DNA of 58,281 bases from MAG-120802 sp049430265 (GCA_049430265.1 JBMTBW010000003.1:1-58281), one strand, 5' to 3'. Shown: positions 1-7,742, numbered from the stretch's first letter. Notes: generated from the letters alone by a model not told the origin. Numbers and translations: made by a program.

Positions 1-345
1 GCCAGGGGAAGCGGGCCGAGGAAGCCGGGATGATCTCGTTAACCACAAAAACCCGTGCACACATACAGACGCAGATAAAACTTCGTCTGATTACCGCCTC
101 GCTGCCTAAGCGAGCTAAGTAATCCGTTGGCCTGAGCGCGCTCCCCGCCTCAGAATCCAACGTCGATAGGGGGGCTTACTAACCGAAGTTGTTGTGGCTA
201 TCGGTAAGGAAATCTTTCACAACTGAGTCTGTCGGTTACTAGCGTGCGAGAGAACCGGGACAGAGAAAACGAATAGCGCGCTACGCCCGTAGAAGCCCTG
301 TTTCAGTGTCGAAGGACCCGGGTTCGATTCCCGGCACCTCCACCA
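1..345 (+). ncRNA. ssrA: tmRNA (SsrA), 5' end cut by window edge
   Basis: Transfer-messenger RNA that rescues stalled ribosomes and tags the nascent protein for proteolysis. The 3' end is a T-arm/acceptor sequence (GGTTCGATTCCCGGC followed by ACCTCCACCA) with CCA encoded at 343-345. A tag reading frame starts at about 71 (GCA) and ends in TAA at 107-109; it encodes ADKTSSDYRLAA, ending in the LAA degron. The opening bases match the segment just after the 5' acceptor in actinobacterial tmRNAs, so only a few dozen 5' bases should lie outside the window. The resume codon is inferred from family resemblance of the tag. Confidence 0.93.
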
Positions 346-348
346 GAG

Positions 349-383
349 AAACTCCTTAAAGAAAATTTAAGGAGTTTGTTTTC
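349..383 (+). terminator. Terminator of ssrA, shared with the convergent small gene
   Basis: A perfect 12-bp stem, AAACTCCTTAAA (349-360) with TTTAAGGAGTTT (366-377), has a 5-base loop and is followed by GTTTTCT. It lies just after the tmRNA CCA. The stop codon of the minus-strand gene (367-369) sits inside the 3' arm, so the hairpin probably serves both directions. Confidence 0.9.
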
Positions 384-639
384 TATATCTCTTCAATTGC
401 CATAGCGATCCAAGGCCAGTGCTTAAACCAAGTGCTCCAATTACATTTGCTCCTCTGCTGACATTTTCAATGAGTAGAAAAATTCCAACAATACTTGAGA
501 GAATTGCAAATATAATGATAAAGATTCTGCGAAAGCGCGACATACCCGCTGGCCTGTAAAGTGATAGCAAGAGCGCAATCGGTCCACCAAACATTGCTGG
601 AAAGACAATAATTGAAACTAGAAGAGCTAATGACTCCAT
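367..639 (-). CDS. Small membrane protein of unknown function
   Basis: A 90-residue protein with about three hydrophobic stretches: residues 2-26, 36-58 and a weaker one near 65-80. A basic loop (RPAGMSRFRR) lies between the first two, and the tail is basic and probably cytoplasmic. I recognise no family. That it is a real gene is supported by a -10-like TACTAT ending 6 bases before the ATG, the arrangement seen at other leaderless genes here, and by a shared terminator at its 3' end. It lies between ssrA and the transhydrogenase operon, which gives no functional clue. Confidence 0.6.
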   Translation of the reverse strand: MESLALLVSIIVFPAMFGGPIALLLSLYRPAGMSRFRRIFIIIFAILSSIVGIFLLIENVSRGANVIGALGLSTGLGSLWQLKRYRKQTP

Positions 640-645
640 GGCTAG

Positions 646-651
646 ATAGTA
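646..651 (-). promoter_or_regulatory. -10 element for a leaderless start
   Basis: Read on the minus strand, TACTAT is followed by 6 bases and then the ATG at 639-637. No Shine-Dalgarno sequence is present. The -35 region is weak. Confidence 0.55.
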
Positions 652-673
652 GACCTAAGATTAATTAAGCACT

Positions 674-2062
674 TTAAAGGGCTTTAAGAGCGCTCACAAC
701 TTTTGTTAGGGAGGCCTTGGCATCGCCAAAGAGAAGTGTGGTCTTAGGATCAAAGAGAAGTTCATTCTCAATTCCAGCAAAGCCTGGTCTCATAGATCTC
801 TTTAGGAAAATTACATTTCCTGCTTGCGCTACATCAAGAATTGGCATGCCATAGATTGGACATCCTGGAGTTGTTTTTGCAGCAGGATTAACCACATCAT
901 TTGCTCCAATAATTAGGGCAACATCAGTTTGTGGAAATGTTGGATTAACTTCATCCATCTCAGATAATTGCTCATAGGGCACATTGGCCTCAGCCAGAAG
1001 AACATTCATATGCCCTGGCATGCGACCTGCAACTGGGTGAATTCCATAAGCCACATCAATTCCCTTGGCAGATAAGAGGTCTGCAAGCTCTCTGACTGTG
1101 TGTTGAGCTTGGGCAACTGCCAGACCAAAGCCTGGAACGATTACAACTCTGCGTGCATAGTTAAGCAAAATAGCCACATCATCAGGAGATCCTGATTTAA
1201 CGGGCCGATCTTCCCCAGCGCCAGAACTATCTTGAGGCTTTGCAGTAAATGCTCCAAATAGAGTTCCAAAGAGAGAGCGCCCCATAGCCTCTGCCATCAA
1301 GCGAGTCAGAATTGTTCCCGAGGCGCCGACTAGAGTTCCAGCAATAATTAATAGCGTTGAATCAAGTACATAGCCGCCAGCTGCAACAGTTAAACCAGTG
1401 AAAGCATTTAGCAATGAGATAACAATAGGAACATCGGCGCCGCCAACTGGAAGCACAAATAAAATACCAAAGGCAAGTGAAAGACCTGCAAGAACTAGCA
1501 GTGGGGTAGTGCCAAGGGATGAGACAACCCAGAGAGCACATCCAAGTGTGGCAAGAAGAGTTCCAGCGATAACAAATCTTCCTCCTGCAAAAACCACAGG
1601 GCGAGTGGTCATCAACTCTTGAAGCTTTAGGAAGGTAACAATTGATCCAGAAAATGAAGTTGAGCCAACGATAACCGTAAAGACCGTTGCAATAACAACT
1701 GCAGTTGATGCGCTCTGGCCTAGCTTTAGATATTCAACAATTGCTACAAGGGCTGCTGCTCCGCCGCCAACGCCATTAAAGAGCGCAACTAATTGCGGCA
1801 TCGCCGTCATCTGAACTCTTCTTGCTGCAGGAACTCCAATAATTAAACCAAATGCAATTGCTCCTAATATCCAACCAAGATTATTTAAGGGTAGCTCGCC
1901 ATCGCTGCTATAGAAAAAGACTGCAACGGTTGCAATTGTTGCTCCCGCTGCTCCTAGAAGATTTCCTCGCCTTGCAGTTCTTGGATGAGATAGCCCCTTA
2001 AGTGCCAGAATGAACATAACGCCAGCGCTAAGACCGATTAACTCATATAAAAAGCGGCTCAT
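674..2062 (-). CDS. pntB: NAD(P) transhydrogenase subunit beta
   Basis: Beta subunit of the membrane transhydrogenase, which couples proton entry to hydride transfer from NADH to NADP+. At 462 residues it has the usual length. The first ~270 residues are a series of glycine-rich membrane helices (proton channel). After a polar linker near 275-290 comes the NADP(H)-binding domain III, with VIVPGFGLAVAQAQH, a GIHPVAGRMPGHMNVLLAEA segment and GANDVVNPAA. It begins one base after the stop of pntA2 and is the last gene of the operon. No strong terminator follows. With a rhodopsin in the same window, light-driven NADPH supply is a reasonable inference. Confidence 0.96.
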   Translation of the reverse strand: MSRFLYELIGLSAGVMFILALKGLSHPRTARRGNLLGAAGATIATVAVFFYSSDGELPLNNLGWILGAIAFGLIIGVPAARRVQMTAMPQLVALFNGVGGGAAALVAIVEYLKLGQSASTAVVIATVFTVIVGSTSFSGSIVTFLKLQELMTTRPVVFAGGRFVIAGTLLATLGCALWVVSSLGTTPLLVLAGLSLAFGILFVLPVGGADVPIVISLLNAFTGLTVAAGGYVLDSTLLIIAGTLVGASGTILTRLMAEAMGRSLFGTLFGAFTAKPQDSSGAGEDRPVKSGSPDDVAILLNYARRVVIVPGFGLAVAQAQHTVRELADLLSAKGIDVAYGIHPVAGRMPGHMNVLLAEANVPYEQLSEMDEVNPTFPQTDVALIIGANDVVNPAAKTTPGCPIYGMPILDVAQAGNVIFLKRSMRPGFAGIENELLFDPKTTLLFGDAKASLTKVVSALKAL

Positions 2063-2368
2063 TTATTTATCACCAGAGCCTTTATTCTTTGCGCCTTTGC
2101 CTTTAAACATCTCAAGCATGCGATCTGTGACAACAAATCCACCAACCATATTAATTGTGGCAAGGACAATTGCAGCTAGCGATAAACCAAGCTCTAACGA
2201 GTTATCGCTATGGTCAGCGACAATAATTGCGCCAACCAAGATAACGCCGTGAATTGCATTAGCACCGCTCATAAGTGGGGTGTGAAGAGTGGATGAGACC
2301 TTGGAAACTACCTCAAATCCAACAAATATAGAGAGCGTGAAAATGGAAATTATCGCCATAGCTTCCAT
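2063..2368 (-). CDS. pntAB: NAD(P) transhydrogenase subunit alpha, membrane part
   Basis: A 101-residue membrane part of the alpha subunit, with three or four predicted helices and a conserved segment with H and N residues (LMSGANAIHGVILVGA). In enterobacteria it is fused to the soluble NAD domain; here the alpha chain is split in two, as in Rhodospirillum-type and many actinobacterial enzymes. It lies 4 bases after pntA1 and directly abuts pntB, so all three subunits should be made from one mRNA. The lysine-rich C-terminal tail (KGKGAKNKGSGDK) is cytoplasmic by charge. Confidence 0.95.
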   Translation of the reverse strand: MEAMAIISIFTLSIFVGFEVVSKVSSTLHTPLMSGANAIHGVILVGAIIVADHSDNSLELGLSLAAIVLATINMVGGFVVTDRMLEMFKGKGAKNKGSGDK

Positions 2369-2372
2369 TGTG

Positions 2373-3488
2373 TTAGGACCCCTTCCTTAGATTTCCGCCA
2401 TGAGTAAGGGCTGAGGCGTCAATAATTTCATCAGAGAAATCCAAAGCAATTGCGCCATCTTTAACCATCAGGAGTAGAAGATTGACCATATTTCTTGAGA
2501 GCAAGTAGGAAGAGTGAAATGGCAGTTGACTTGGAACATCTTTTCCACCCCAGAGCAAAACTGAATTTCCAACTGTAATTACTTCACCCGGCTTCGATCC
2601 TTCAACATTTCCACCGCTTTCAGCAGCTAGATCAACAATTACTGAACCAGGAGCCATTGCTTGATACATCTGCTTTGTAACTAGCATTGGAGCAGCTCTT
2701 CCTGGCACTGCAGCAGTAGTAATCAAAACGTGAGATTTTGTGATGTAAGGCGTGAGAAGCTCTCGCTGCTTTGCAGCGCGCTCCTCGCTCATCTCTCTGG
2801 CATAACCCCCAGAGCCTTCAAGTGCTTCTAACTCTAAATCAATAAAAGTAGCGCCCATCGATTTAACTTCATCAGCAGAAGATGGGCGAACATCATAGGC
2901 AGAGACAACAGCTCCTAGCCTTCTAGAAGTTGCAATTGCTTGAAGCCCTGCAACGCCTGCACCAAGAACTAGAACATTTGCAGGAGTAACAGTTCCTGCA
3001 GCAGTCATAAGTAATGGAAAAAAGCGCGGAGAAAGCTCGGCTGCCACCAGGGCTGCTTTATAGCCAGCGCAGAGCGCTTGGGAAGTTAGTGCATCCATCG
3101 ATTGCGCTCTTGAAATTCTAGGTAGCGCTTCTAGTGAAAAGGCTGTGGCTCCAGATTTAGCTAGTGCATCAATGCTTTCTTTAGCGCTAACGCTTGAGAG
3201 AAATGAAATAGTAATTGCGCCACTTTTTAGGCTACTAGCCTGATCTGGACTTAGTGGCTGAACTGTGAGGATTACATCAGCGCCAGCTAATTCTTTTCTC
3301 TGGTCACTTGCGCTAAAAATTGTTGCGCCTTGCTCTATATAACTCTCATCACTTGCCCCGGCATGAATTCCTGCCCTTGATTCGATAGAGACGCTAATAC
3401 CTGCTTTAGTTAATTTAGAGATGATGTCTGGAAGAAGGGCTACTCGCTTTTCACCAGTCTTACTCTCAGCAGGAACCACTACGCGCAT
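2373..3488 (-). CDS. pntAA: NAD(P) transhydrogenase subunit alpha, NAD-binding part
   Basis: A 371-residue soluble domain I of the transhydrogenase, related to alanine dehydrogenase. The N-terminal half starts MRVVVPAESKTGEKRVAL, the typical family opening. The Rossmann fold appears as VLVLGAGVAGLQAIATSRRL, followed by SAYDVRPSS. It binds NAD(H) on the cytoplasmic face and docks on PntB domain III. It is first in the operon. TAGGCT ends 6 bases before the ATG with no ribosome binding site, so the transcript is probably leaderless. Confidence 0.96.
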   Translation of the reverse strand: MRVVVPAESKTGEKRVALLPDIISKLTKAGISVSIESRAGIHAGASDESYIEQGATIFSASDQRKELAGADVILTVQPLSPDQASSLKSGAITISFLSSVSAKESIDALAKSGATAFSLEALPRISRAQSMDALTSQALCAGYKAALVAAELSPRFFPLLMTAAGTVTPANVLVLGAGVAGLQAIATSRRLGAVVSAYDVRPSSADEVKSMGATFIDLELEALEGSGGYAREMSEERAAKQRELLTPYITKSHVLITTAAVPGRAAPMLVTKQMYQAMAPGSVIVDLAAESGGNVEGSKPGEVITVGNSVLLWGGKDVPSQLPFHSSYLLSRNMVNLLLLMVKDGAIALDFSDEIIDASALTHGGNLRKGS

Positions 3489-3494
3489 ATCAAA

Positions 3495-3500
3495 AGCCTA
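3495..3500 (-). promoter_or_regulatory. -10 element for leaderless pntAA
   Basis: On the minus strand TAGGCT, then TTTGAT, then the ATG of pntAA. The 6-base spacing would put transcription start at or next to the start codon. Confidence 0.55.
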
Positions 3501-3557
3501 TCTCTTTGGCTAAAAAGCCGGCCACTTCAAATGGGTGAACCTTTAATGAAATTAGAT

Positions 3558-4499
3558 TCAATTCCTTCCCTTTAATTCTCCACGCAGGCTGTGATAGAGA
3601 ATGGCTTGAATGGTAGTTCGGCGATGATAGGCCTGACGCCAAATCTTTGAAGCGCGACCATCCATGACAGATGCACTGACCTCTTGGCCGCGATGGGCTG
3701 GCAAACAGTGCATGAAGATTGCATCTTTACTCGCAAGGCCCATCAACTCATCACTTACTGAATAACTTGCAAGGGCTTTCTCTTTCTCAATCCGATCTGC
3801 TTCAGGATCTCCCATCGACATCCAGACATCGGTATATAAAACACTTGCCCCGCTCGCGGCAGATCTAGGATCACTTGTTACTTCAACTTTTCCACCGCTT
3901 TCTAAAGCTAACTTACTTGCAAGCTCTACAACTTCTCCCTTAGGAGCAAACTTGCCCTCTGGCGTTGCTGCAACCACGTGAGCTCCCATGATTGCTCCCA
4001 TCATTAGCCAAGCAGTGGTGACATTGTTTCCATCACCAAAATATGCAAATTTTCTTCCAGAAATATCTTTTCCAAATACTTCACGGATAGTTAGCCAATC
4101 AGCAAGTGCTTGGGTGGGATGGTCATAATCAGTAAGACCATTAATTACTGGGATGCTGGCGTTAGCTCCTAATTCATCGACATCGCTCTGAGCGAAGGTG
4201 CGAATTATTAGCGCCTCTGCAAATTGGCTTATCACCTTAGCGGTATCTGCAATTGTCTCTCCTCGACCAATTTGGAGATCATCGCCGCGAAGAAATATAG
4301 GAGTGCCACCAAGATGAGCAACCGCGCTCTCAGATGCCAGACGAGTTCTAGTTGATGGCTTAGACATATAAATCGCAACGGTTTTATTGGCGAGAAGATT
4401 TGATGCCTTAAGTGGCTCACTTGCAAACTCGGATGCGGTAGCAAGAAGCATCTCCACATCAGATTTGAGCAGATCTTGGCTGCGCAAGAGATCTTTCAT
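3558..4499 (-). CDS. argF: Ornithine carbamoyltransferase
   Basis: Transfers the carbamoyl group from carbamoyl phosphate to ornithine, giving citrulline in arginine synthesis. The carbamoyl-phosphate loop is STRTR (about residues 49-53); the family signatures DYDHPTQALAD and HCLPAHRG are intact. It is 313 residues, normal for the family. A longer reading (start at 4505) adds only two residues. I prefer the second ATG because TAAGAT lies exactly 6 bases before it, matching other leaderless genes here. It is alone, without other arg genes, but argS lies about 14 kb away. Divergent from DUF3039. Confidence 0.95.
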   Translation of the reverse strand: MKDLLRSQDLLKSDVEMLLATASEFASEPLKASNLLANKTVAIYMSKPSTRTRLASESAVAHLGGTPIFLRGDDLQIGRGETIADTAKVISQFAEALIIRTFAQSDVDELGANASIPVINGLTDYDHPTQALADWLTIREVFGKDISGRKFAYFGDGNNVTTAWLMMGAIMGAHVVAATPEGKFAPKGEVVELASKLALESGGKVEVTSDPRSAASGASVLYTDVWMSMGDPEADRIEKEKALASYSVSDELMGLASKDAIFMHCLPAHRGQEVSASVMDGRASKIWRQAYHRRTTIQAILYHSLRGELKGRN

Positions 4500-4505
4500 C
4501 TGCAT

Positions 4506-4511
4506 ATCTTA
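4506..4511 (-). promoter_or_regulatory. -10 element for leaderless argF
   Basis: On the minus strand TAAGAT is followed by ATGCAG and then the preferred ATG at 4499. The upstream ATG within the spacer is probably not the real start. Confidence 0.5.
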
Positions 4512-4551
4512 CGACCCCAGAGTTATTACCTGGAGCTCTGCCTACTCGCCC

Positions 4552-4557
4552 TATTAT
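4552..4557 (+). promoter_or_regulatory. -10 element for leaderless DUF3039 gene
   Basis: TATTAT ends 7 bases before the ATG at 4565. No Shine-Dalgarno site is present. Together with the argF element it forms a compact divergent promoter. Confidence 0.55.
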
Positions 4558-4564
4558 TAGCGCT

Positions 4565-4879
4565 ATGAAGCAAGCTTTTGAGCCAGAGCAGGTTATGGGG
4601 CTATTTGGTAGAGGAAAACCAAGTAGCGATGGCGATACCTTGATTGATACTCGCACTGGAGAGCAGCTGGATTCCGGAGATCATGAAAGATTCTCACACT
4701 ATGTAAGAAAAGAAAAAATAGTTGAATCAGCTGTCTCTGGAAAACCAGTAACAGCGCTCTGTGGCAAGCGATGGATTCCCTCTCGAGATCCAAATAAGTT
4801 TCCAATCTGTCCAACATGTAAAGAGATTCATTCCGGCCTTCGCAAAGGGCCAGATGATCAATCCAATAACGAACTTTAG
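4565..4879 (+). CDS. DUF3039 family protein (zinc-ribbon-like)
   Basis: A 104-residue actinobacterial protein of unknown function. The conserved core VTALCGKRWIPSRDP followed by FPICPTCKEI has three cysteines (C-x(n)-CxxC) that could bind zinc; the family is recognised from this core. The N-terminus is polar. The start at 4565 is supported by a TATTAT hexamer 7 bases upstream. It precedes clpS by 7 bases. In many actinobacteria a nicotinate phosphoribosyltransferase gene lies between DUF3039 and clpS; it is absent here, consistent with genome reduction (inference). Confidence 0.85.
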   Translation: MKQAFEPEQVMGLFGRGKPSSDGDTLIDTRTGEQLDSGDHERFSHYVRKEKIVESAVSGKPVTALCGKRWIPSRDPNKFPICPTCKEIHSGLRKGPDDQSNNEL

Positions 4880-4886
4880 GTAAGTA

Positions 4887-5177
4887 ATGGCGCTAGGCAC
4901 CGCTACGCAAGAAGATAGCCGAGTTGATTTAAGGGCAGATCGACCATGGGTCTGCATAGTCTGGGATGATCCAGTTAATTTGATGACCTATGTGACTTAT
5001 GTATTTATGGTGCTCTTTGGTTACTCAAAAGAGAAAGCAACTGAGTTAATGTTAAAGGTTCATAATGAGGGAAGAGCTCAAGTTTCAAGTGGCACTCGCG
5101 AGGAGATGGAGCGAGATGTGCAGCGGCTTCATGAATATGGCCTCTGGGCAACGCTACAAAGAGATAATGAGTATTAA
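4887..5177 (+). CDS. clpS: ATP-dependent Clp protease adaptor ClpS
   Basis: A 96-residue adaptor that hands N-degron substrates to the ClpC/ClpA unfoldase. The substrate-pocket motifs are visible: WDDPVNLMTYVTYV, with the D-P and gating methionine region, and VHNEGRAQV, with the histidine that contacts the N-terminal residue. The ending LHEYGLWATLQRD is typical. The first ~20 residues form the flexible extension that enters the protease. It sits between DUF3039 and DUF2017, a conserved actinobacterial arrangement. The start codon follows a modest AGGTAAGTA element. Confidence 0.95.
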   Translation: MALGTATQEDSRVDLRADRPWVCIVWDDPVNLMTYVTYVFMVLFGYSKEKATELMLKVHNEGRAQVSSGTREEMERDVQRLHEYGLWATLQRDNEY

Positions 5178-5181
5178 TTAA

Positions 5182-5808
5182 ATGTCGCCATTTAAACGGG
5201 AAGAAAATGGCGAGATCTCAATTGAGATTTCAACGCAAGAATCACAGGTATTAATAAGTCTCACCGAGCAACTTCTAGAACTTCTCTCTCAAGGAGATTC
5301 TCAATCTGAGGCGCAAGATCCACTACTGCACTTAGTAGGAATCTCTGATTCTGATGCACTCCCTGAAGATCCAGTACTTCGTAGGTTATTTCCTGATGCC
5401 TATGAAGATTCAACTTCATCTAGTGAATTTCGCCGCTATACCGAATATGGGCTCCGTGAAAAAAAGAAAGCACATGCCCGAATTATTTATGAAGCTCTAA
5501 CTAGCCAAGGCGAGGTAGATGAGATTGCCCCTGGCCAAAAACCGATTGATAAAGGCTCTTTTAGGCTGATTATTAATAGCGCAGAGCTACTTGATTGGCT
5601 CTCAGGGCTTAATGATTTAAGGCTTGCACTTGCGGTGCGTCTTGGAATTGGTGGCAACCGGCAGGAGAGCGCTGATATTGATACCAAGGCTATTCATAAT
5701 AAATATGAACTCATGTTAGAAAGTGATCCCATGAAAGCTGTCTACGCAGTTTATTCTTGGATCGGCTGGCTACAACAAGGCCTACTAGAAGAACTCTCTC
5801 CAGAATAA
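5182..5808 (+). CDS. DUF2017 family protein
   Basis: A 208-residue, largely helical soluble protein of the DUF2017 family. Its main identifying features are position directly after clpS (4-base gap) and segments typical of the family: LRRLFPDAYEDS, EFRRYTE and LNDLRLALAVRLGI. The C-terminus YSWIGWLQQGLLEEL is also characteristic. Its constant neighbour suggests a link with Clp-dependent proteolysis, but no function is established. It ends in a strong convergent terminator with the rhodopsin gene. Confidence 0.85.
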   Translation: MSPFKREENGEISIEISTQESQVLISLTEQLLELLSQGDSQSEAQDPLLHLVGISDSDALPEDPVLRRLFPDAYEDSTSSSEFRRYTEYGLREKKKAHARIIYEALTSQGEVDEIAPGQKPIDKGSFRLIINSAELLDWLSGLNDLRLALAVRLGIGGNRQESADIDTKAIHNKYELMLESDPMKAVYAVYSWIGWLQQGLLEELSPE

Positions 5809-5811
5809 AAA

Positions 5812-5841
5812 AATCAGGGCCCGGTTTCCCGAGCCCTGATT
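5812..5841 (-). terminator. Bidirectional terminator between DUF2017 and rhodopsin
   Basis: The outer stem is AATCAGGGC (5812-5820) with GCCCTGATT (5833-5841); an inner CGG/CCG stem is separated by a small mismatch. On the minus strand a run of six T residues follows, making it a strong terminator for the rhodopsin mRNA. On the plus strand the tract is only moderately T-rich. Confidence 0.85.
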
Positions 5842-5857
5842 CCTACTTTCTTACTTC

Positions 5858-6634
5858 TTAGTGATCGTCCTTCATTCCTTCAGCAATTGACTTCATGCGT
5901 GCGATCTTAAGAATAGTTAGACCGAATACGCACTTAGCTGCTACGTCAGCGATGGTGTAACCAACTTGACGTCCAACGAATGCTCCAGAGCTTGCTGCTC
6001 CATCTGCATCGATGATTGGTAGGAGGTAGGCGATTGGGTATACGCCCCATGTTGCAATCAGCAGGAGACGGAGGCGACCAACAGTGGCTGCAACTCCTTC
6101 AGGCTGACGATCTAGGGACTTACCAAGCTCTACGAATAGAACATAAAGGATGTAGAGGAAAGGAATTGTGGAGAGAACGCCCCACATAATCTTCTCACCC
6201 TGGTCTGCAGAAACTTCTCCTGGATAACCAAGTGCGATCATTGCTGCTGATGCAGGAACGAGGCGTGAGATTAGTGAGCGAGCTGCTTCTTTAGCAAGTG
6301 CTAATACGGCGATTACCTCAACAAGAAGTAGTGGCACGGTAAGGATCCAGTCAACATAGCGGTATCCCTCGTTGAATGCCATTGAACTTACGTTGTAATC
6401 GGTTACAACTTCAAAGGTGCCTTCTTTTGTTGCATCCTTGAAAGAATCAAAGATTCTCAAGTAGTGATAAGCAGCAATGAAGGTAACCATTGATGAAAGA
6501 ACAAGCGCGTTGCGATACTTAGGTAGAACGCGGTTCTGTGAAACCAAGGTATAGACGGTTGTTGCGAGCATGGATACAAGTCCAAAGGAGAGGATGTTGT
6601 AGACCGTGCTCCACTGAGATGCGTCTAGTTGCAT
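5858..6634 (-). CDS. Actinorhodopsin-type light-driven proton pump
   Basis: Seven-helix retinal protein, 258 residues from the chosen start. Helix C reads RYVDWILTVPLLLVE: proton acceptor D95, T99 and proton donor E106 form the D-T-E pattern of outward proton pumps. The spectral-tuning site (acceptor +8) is L103, predicting green absorption. H57 matches the conserved histidine partner of the acceptor. The retinal lysine is K234 in DVAAKCVFG. G152 in WGVLSTIPF lies where antenna-binding rhodopsins have a glycine (inference). The longer frame begins at a TTG at 6655, but GGAGG lies 8 bases before the ATG at 6634, which decides the start. Monocistronic. Confidence 0.95.
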   Translation of the reverse strand: MQLDASQWSTVYNILSFGLVSMLATTVYTLVSQNRVLPKYRNALVLSSMVTFIAAYHYLRIFDSFKDATKEGTFEVVTDYNVSSMAFNEGYRYVDWILTVPLLLVEVIAVLALAKEAARSLISRLVPASAAMIALGYPGEVSADQGEKIMWGVLSTIPFLYILYVLFVELGKSLDRQPEGVAATVGRLRLLLIATWGVYPIAYLLPIIDADGAASSGAFVGRQVGYTIADVAAKCVFGLTILKIARMKSIAEGMKDDH

Positions 6635-6642
6635 TCGATAAG

Positions 6643-6647
6643 CCTCC
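6643..6647 (-). promoter_or_regulatory. Strong ribosome binding site of the rhodopsin gene
   Basis: GGAGG on the minus strand, 8 bases before the ATG at 6634. It excludes the upstream TTG at 6655, which lies 5' of the site. It is one of the strongest Shine-Dalgarno sites in the window, fitting an abundant protein. Confidence 0.85.
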
Positions 6648-6901
6648 GTGGGCAATTAGGTTTGCTCGACTCAATTAGGGCCGAGCGATCGCGCCTTCCG
6701 TAGGCCCATATGAAGCCTCGGGTGGTGCGACTAGATGAAAGGGTGCTCTCTACTCACCGGTAATTCAAGCCAACGCCTCGGCAATTCTTCAGAAATGTTA
6801 TCTTTTTCTAATCTTTTATTAGGGCAAATCGGACATTTATCGCTGAGCGTGAAGAGCATTTCTATTAAATTCAAGGGCTCAACCATCGCAGCTAGCACCT
6901 T
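6648..6901. other. Divergent control region between rhodopsin and murI
   Basis: About 250 bases without a credible gene. The longest open frame here is only an N-terminal run-in to murI with low-complexity composition. GCCGAG (6680-6685) and CTCGGC (6777-6782) could pair across the region, and GCCTCGG occurs at both 6715 and 6776. A long rhodopsin 5' leader is possible, but I match it to no known RNA family. Confidence 0.4.
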
Positions 6902-6907
6902 TAGACT
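6902..6907 (+). promoter_or_regulatory. -10 element for leaderless murI
   Basis: TAGACT ends 7 bases before the ATG at 6915. It supports that internal start over the much longer upstream frame. Confidence 0.55.
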
Positions 6908-6914
6908 TGCGGCT

Positions 6915-7718
6915 ATGGCCAATAAGGAAAGTTCAGCTCCGATTGGCATCTTTGATTCGGGCCTTGGCGGTCTAACAGTAGCTAGAGCAGTAATCGATCA
7001 ACTGCCTAATGAGGCCCTGATTTATTTTGGCGATACCGCTCGCGGCCCCTATGGACCAAGGCCCCTTGCTGAAGTTCGCTCCTTTGCCCTAGAAATTATG
7101 GACTCTCTAGTTAATGCCGGGGTTAAGGCAATCGTTATCGCTTGTAATACTGCAAGTGCTGCGACGCTAAGAGATGCCAGAGAGCGCTACTCAATTCCCG
7201 TTATTGAAGTGATTCAACCTGCAGTTCGAAGAGCTGTTGCTGCCAGCAAAAATGGCAAGGTTGGAGTTATTGGAACCCAAACCACAATAGATTCCAAGGC
7301 TTATAACGATGCCTTTGCCGCAGCCCCACACCTTGAGCTAACAGCACTTGCCTGTCCAAAATTTGTCTCATTTGTTGAAAGCGGAATGACCTCAGGAGAT
7401 GAGGTAACCAAGGTTGCCCAGGAATATCTAGCCCCGCTAAAGGCAGCTGGAGTTGATACCTTGGTTTTAGGTTGCACCCATTACCCGCTTCTTACCGGAG
7501 TCATCTCCTATGTGATGGGTAGTGAGGTCAACTTAGTATCCAGTGCGGAGGAGACCGCAAAAGAGCTCTACAAAGTCTTAGTAGAAAATTCACTTCTAAG
7601 AGTTGAGAAGAGCGCGCCAAGTCATCAATTCATTTCAAGTGGCGACACCGATACCTTTGCCCATCTAGCACGGCGCTTTCTTGGCCCTGAAGTTAACTTT
7701 GTTAAGGGTCAGATTTAA
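6915..7718 (+). CDS. murI: Glutamate racemase
   Basis: Interconverts L- and D-glutamate for peptidoglycan. From this start the protein is 267 residues and opens directly into the family signature GIFDSGLGGLTVARAV. The catalytic pair is C77 (ACNTASA) and C187 (LGCTHYPLL), with D14 in the first loop. An open frame continues 60 codons upstream, but those residues are unlike any racemase and the leaderless signal fits the internal ATG. It is followed by rph and rdgB, the usual actinobacterial set; the metallo-hydrolase gene often found between murI and rph is missing. Confidence 0.95.
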   Translation: MANKESSAPIGIFDSGLGGLTVARAVIDQLPNEALIYFGDTARGPYGPRPLAEVRSFALEIMDSLVNAGVKAIVIACNTASAATLRDARERYSIPVIEVIQPAVRRAVAASKNGKVGVIGTQTTIDSKAYNDAFAAAPHLELTALACPKFVSFVESGMTSGDEVTKVAQEYLAPLKAAGVDTLVLGCTHYPLLTGVISYVMGSEVNLVSSAEETAKELYKVLVENSLLRVEKSAPSHQFISSGDTDTFAHLARRFLGPEVNFVKGQI

Positions 7719-7742
7719 TTTAAATGAATGGAGAGTATTTAA

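Noticed and set aside
6735..6914. N-terminal 60-residue extension of glutamate racemase
   Set aside because: Residues match no racemase; the family start and a leaderless -10 box both fit the ATG at 6915.
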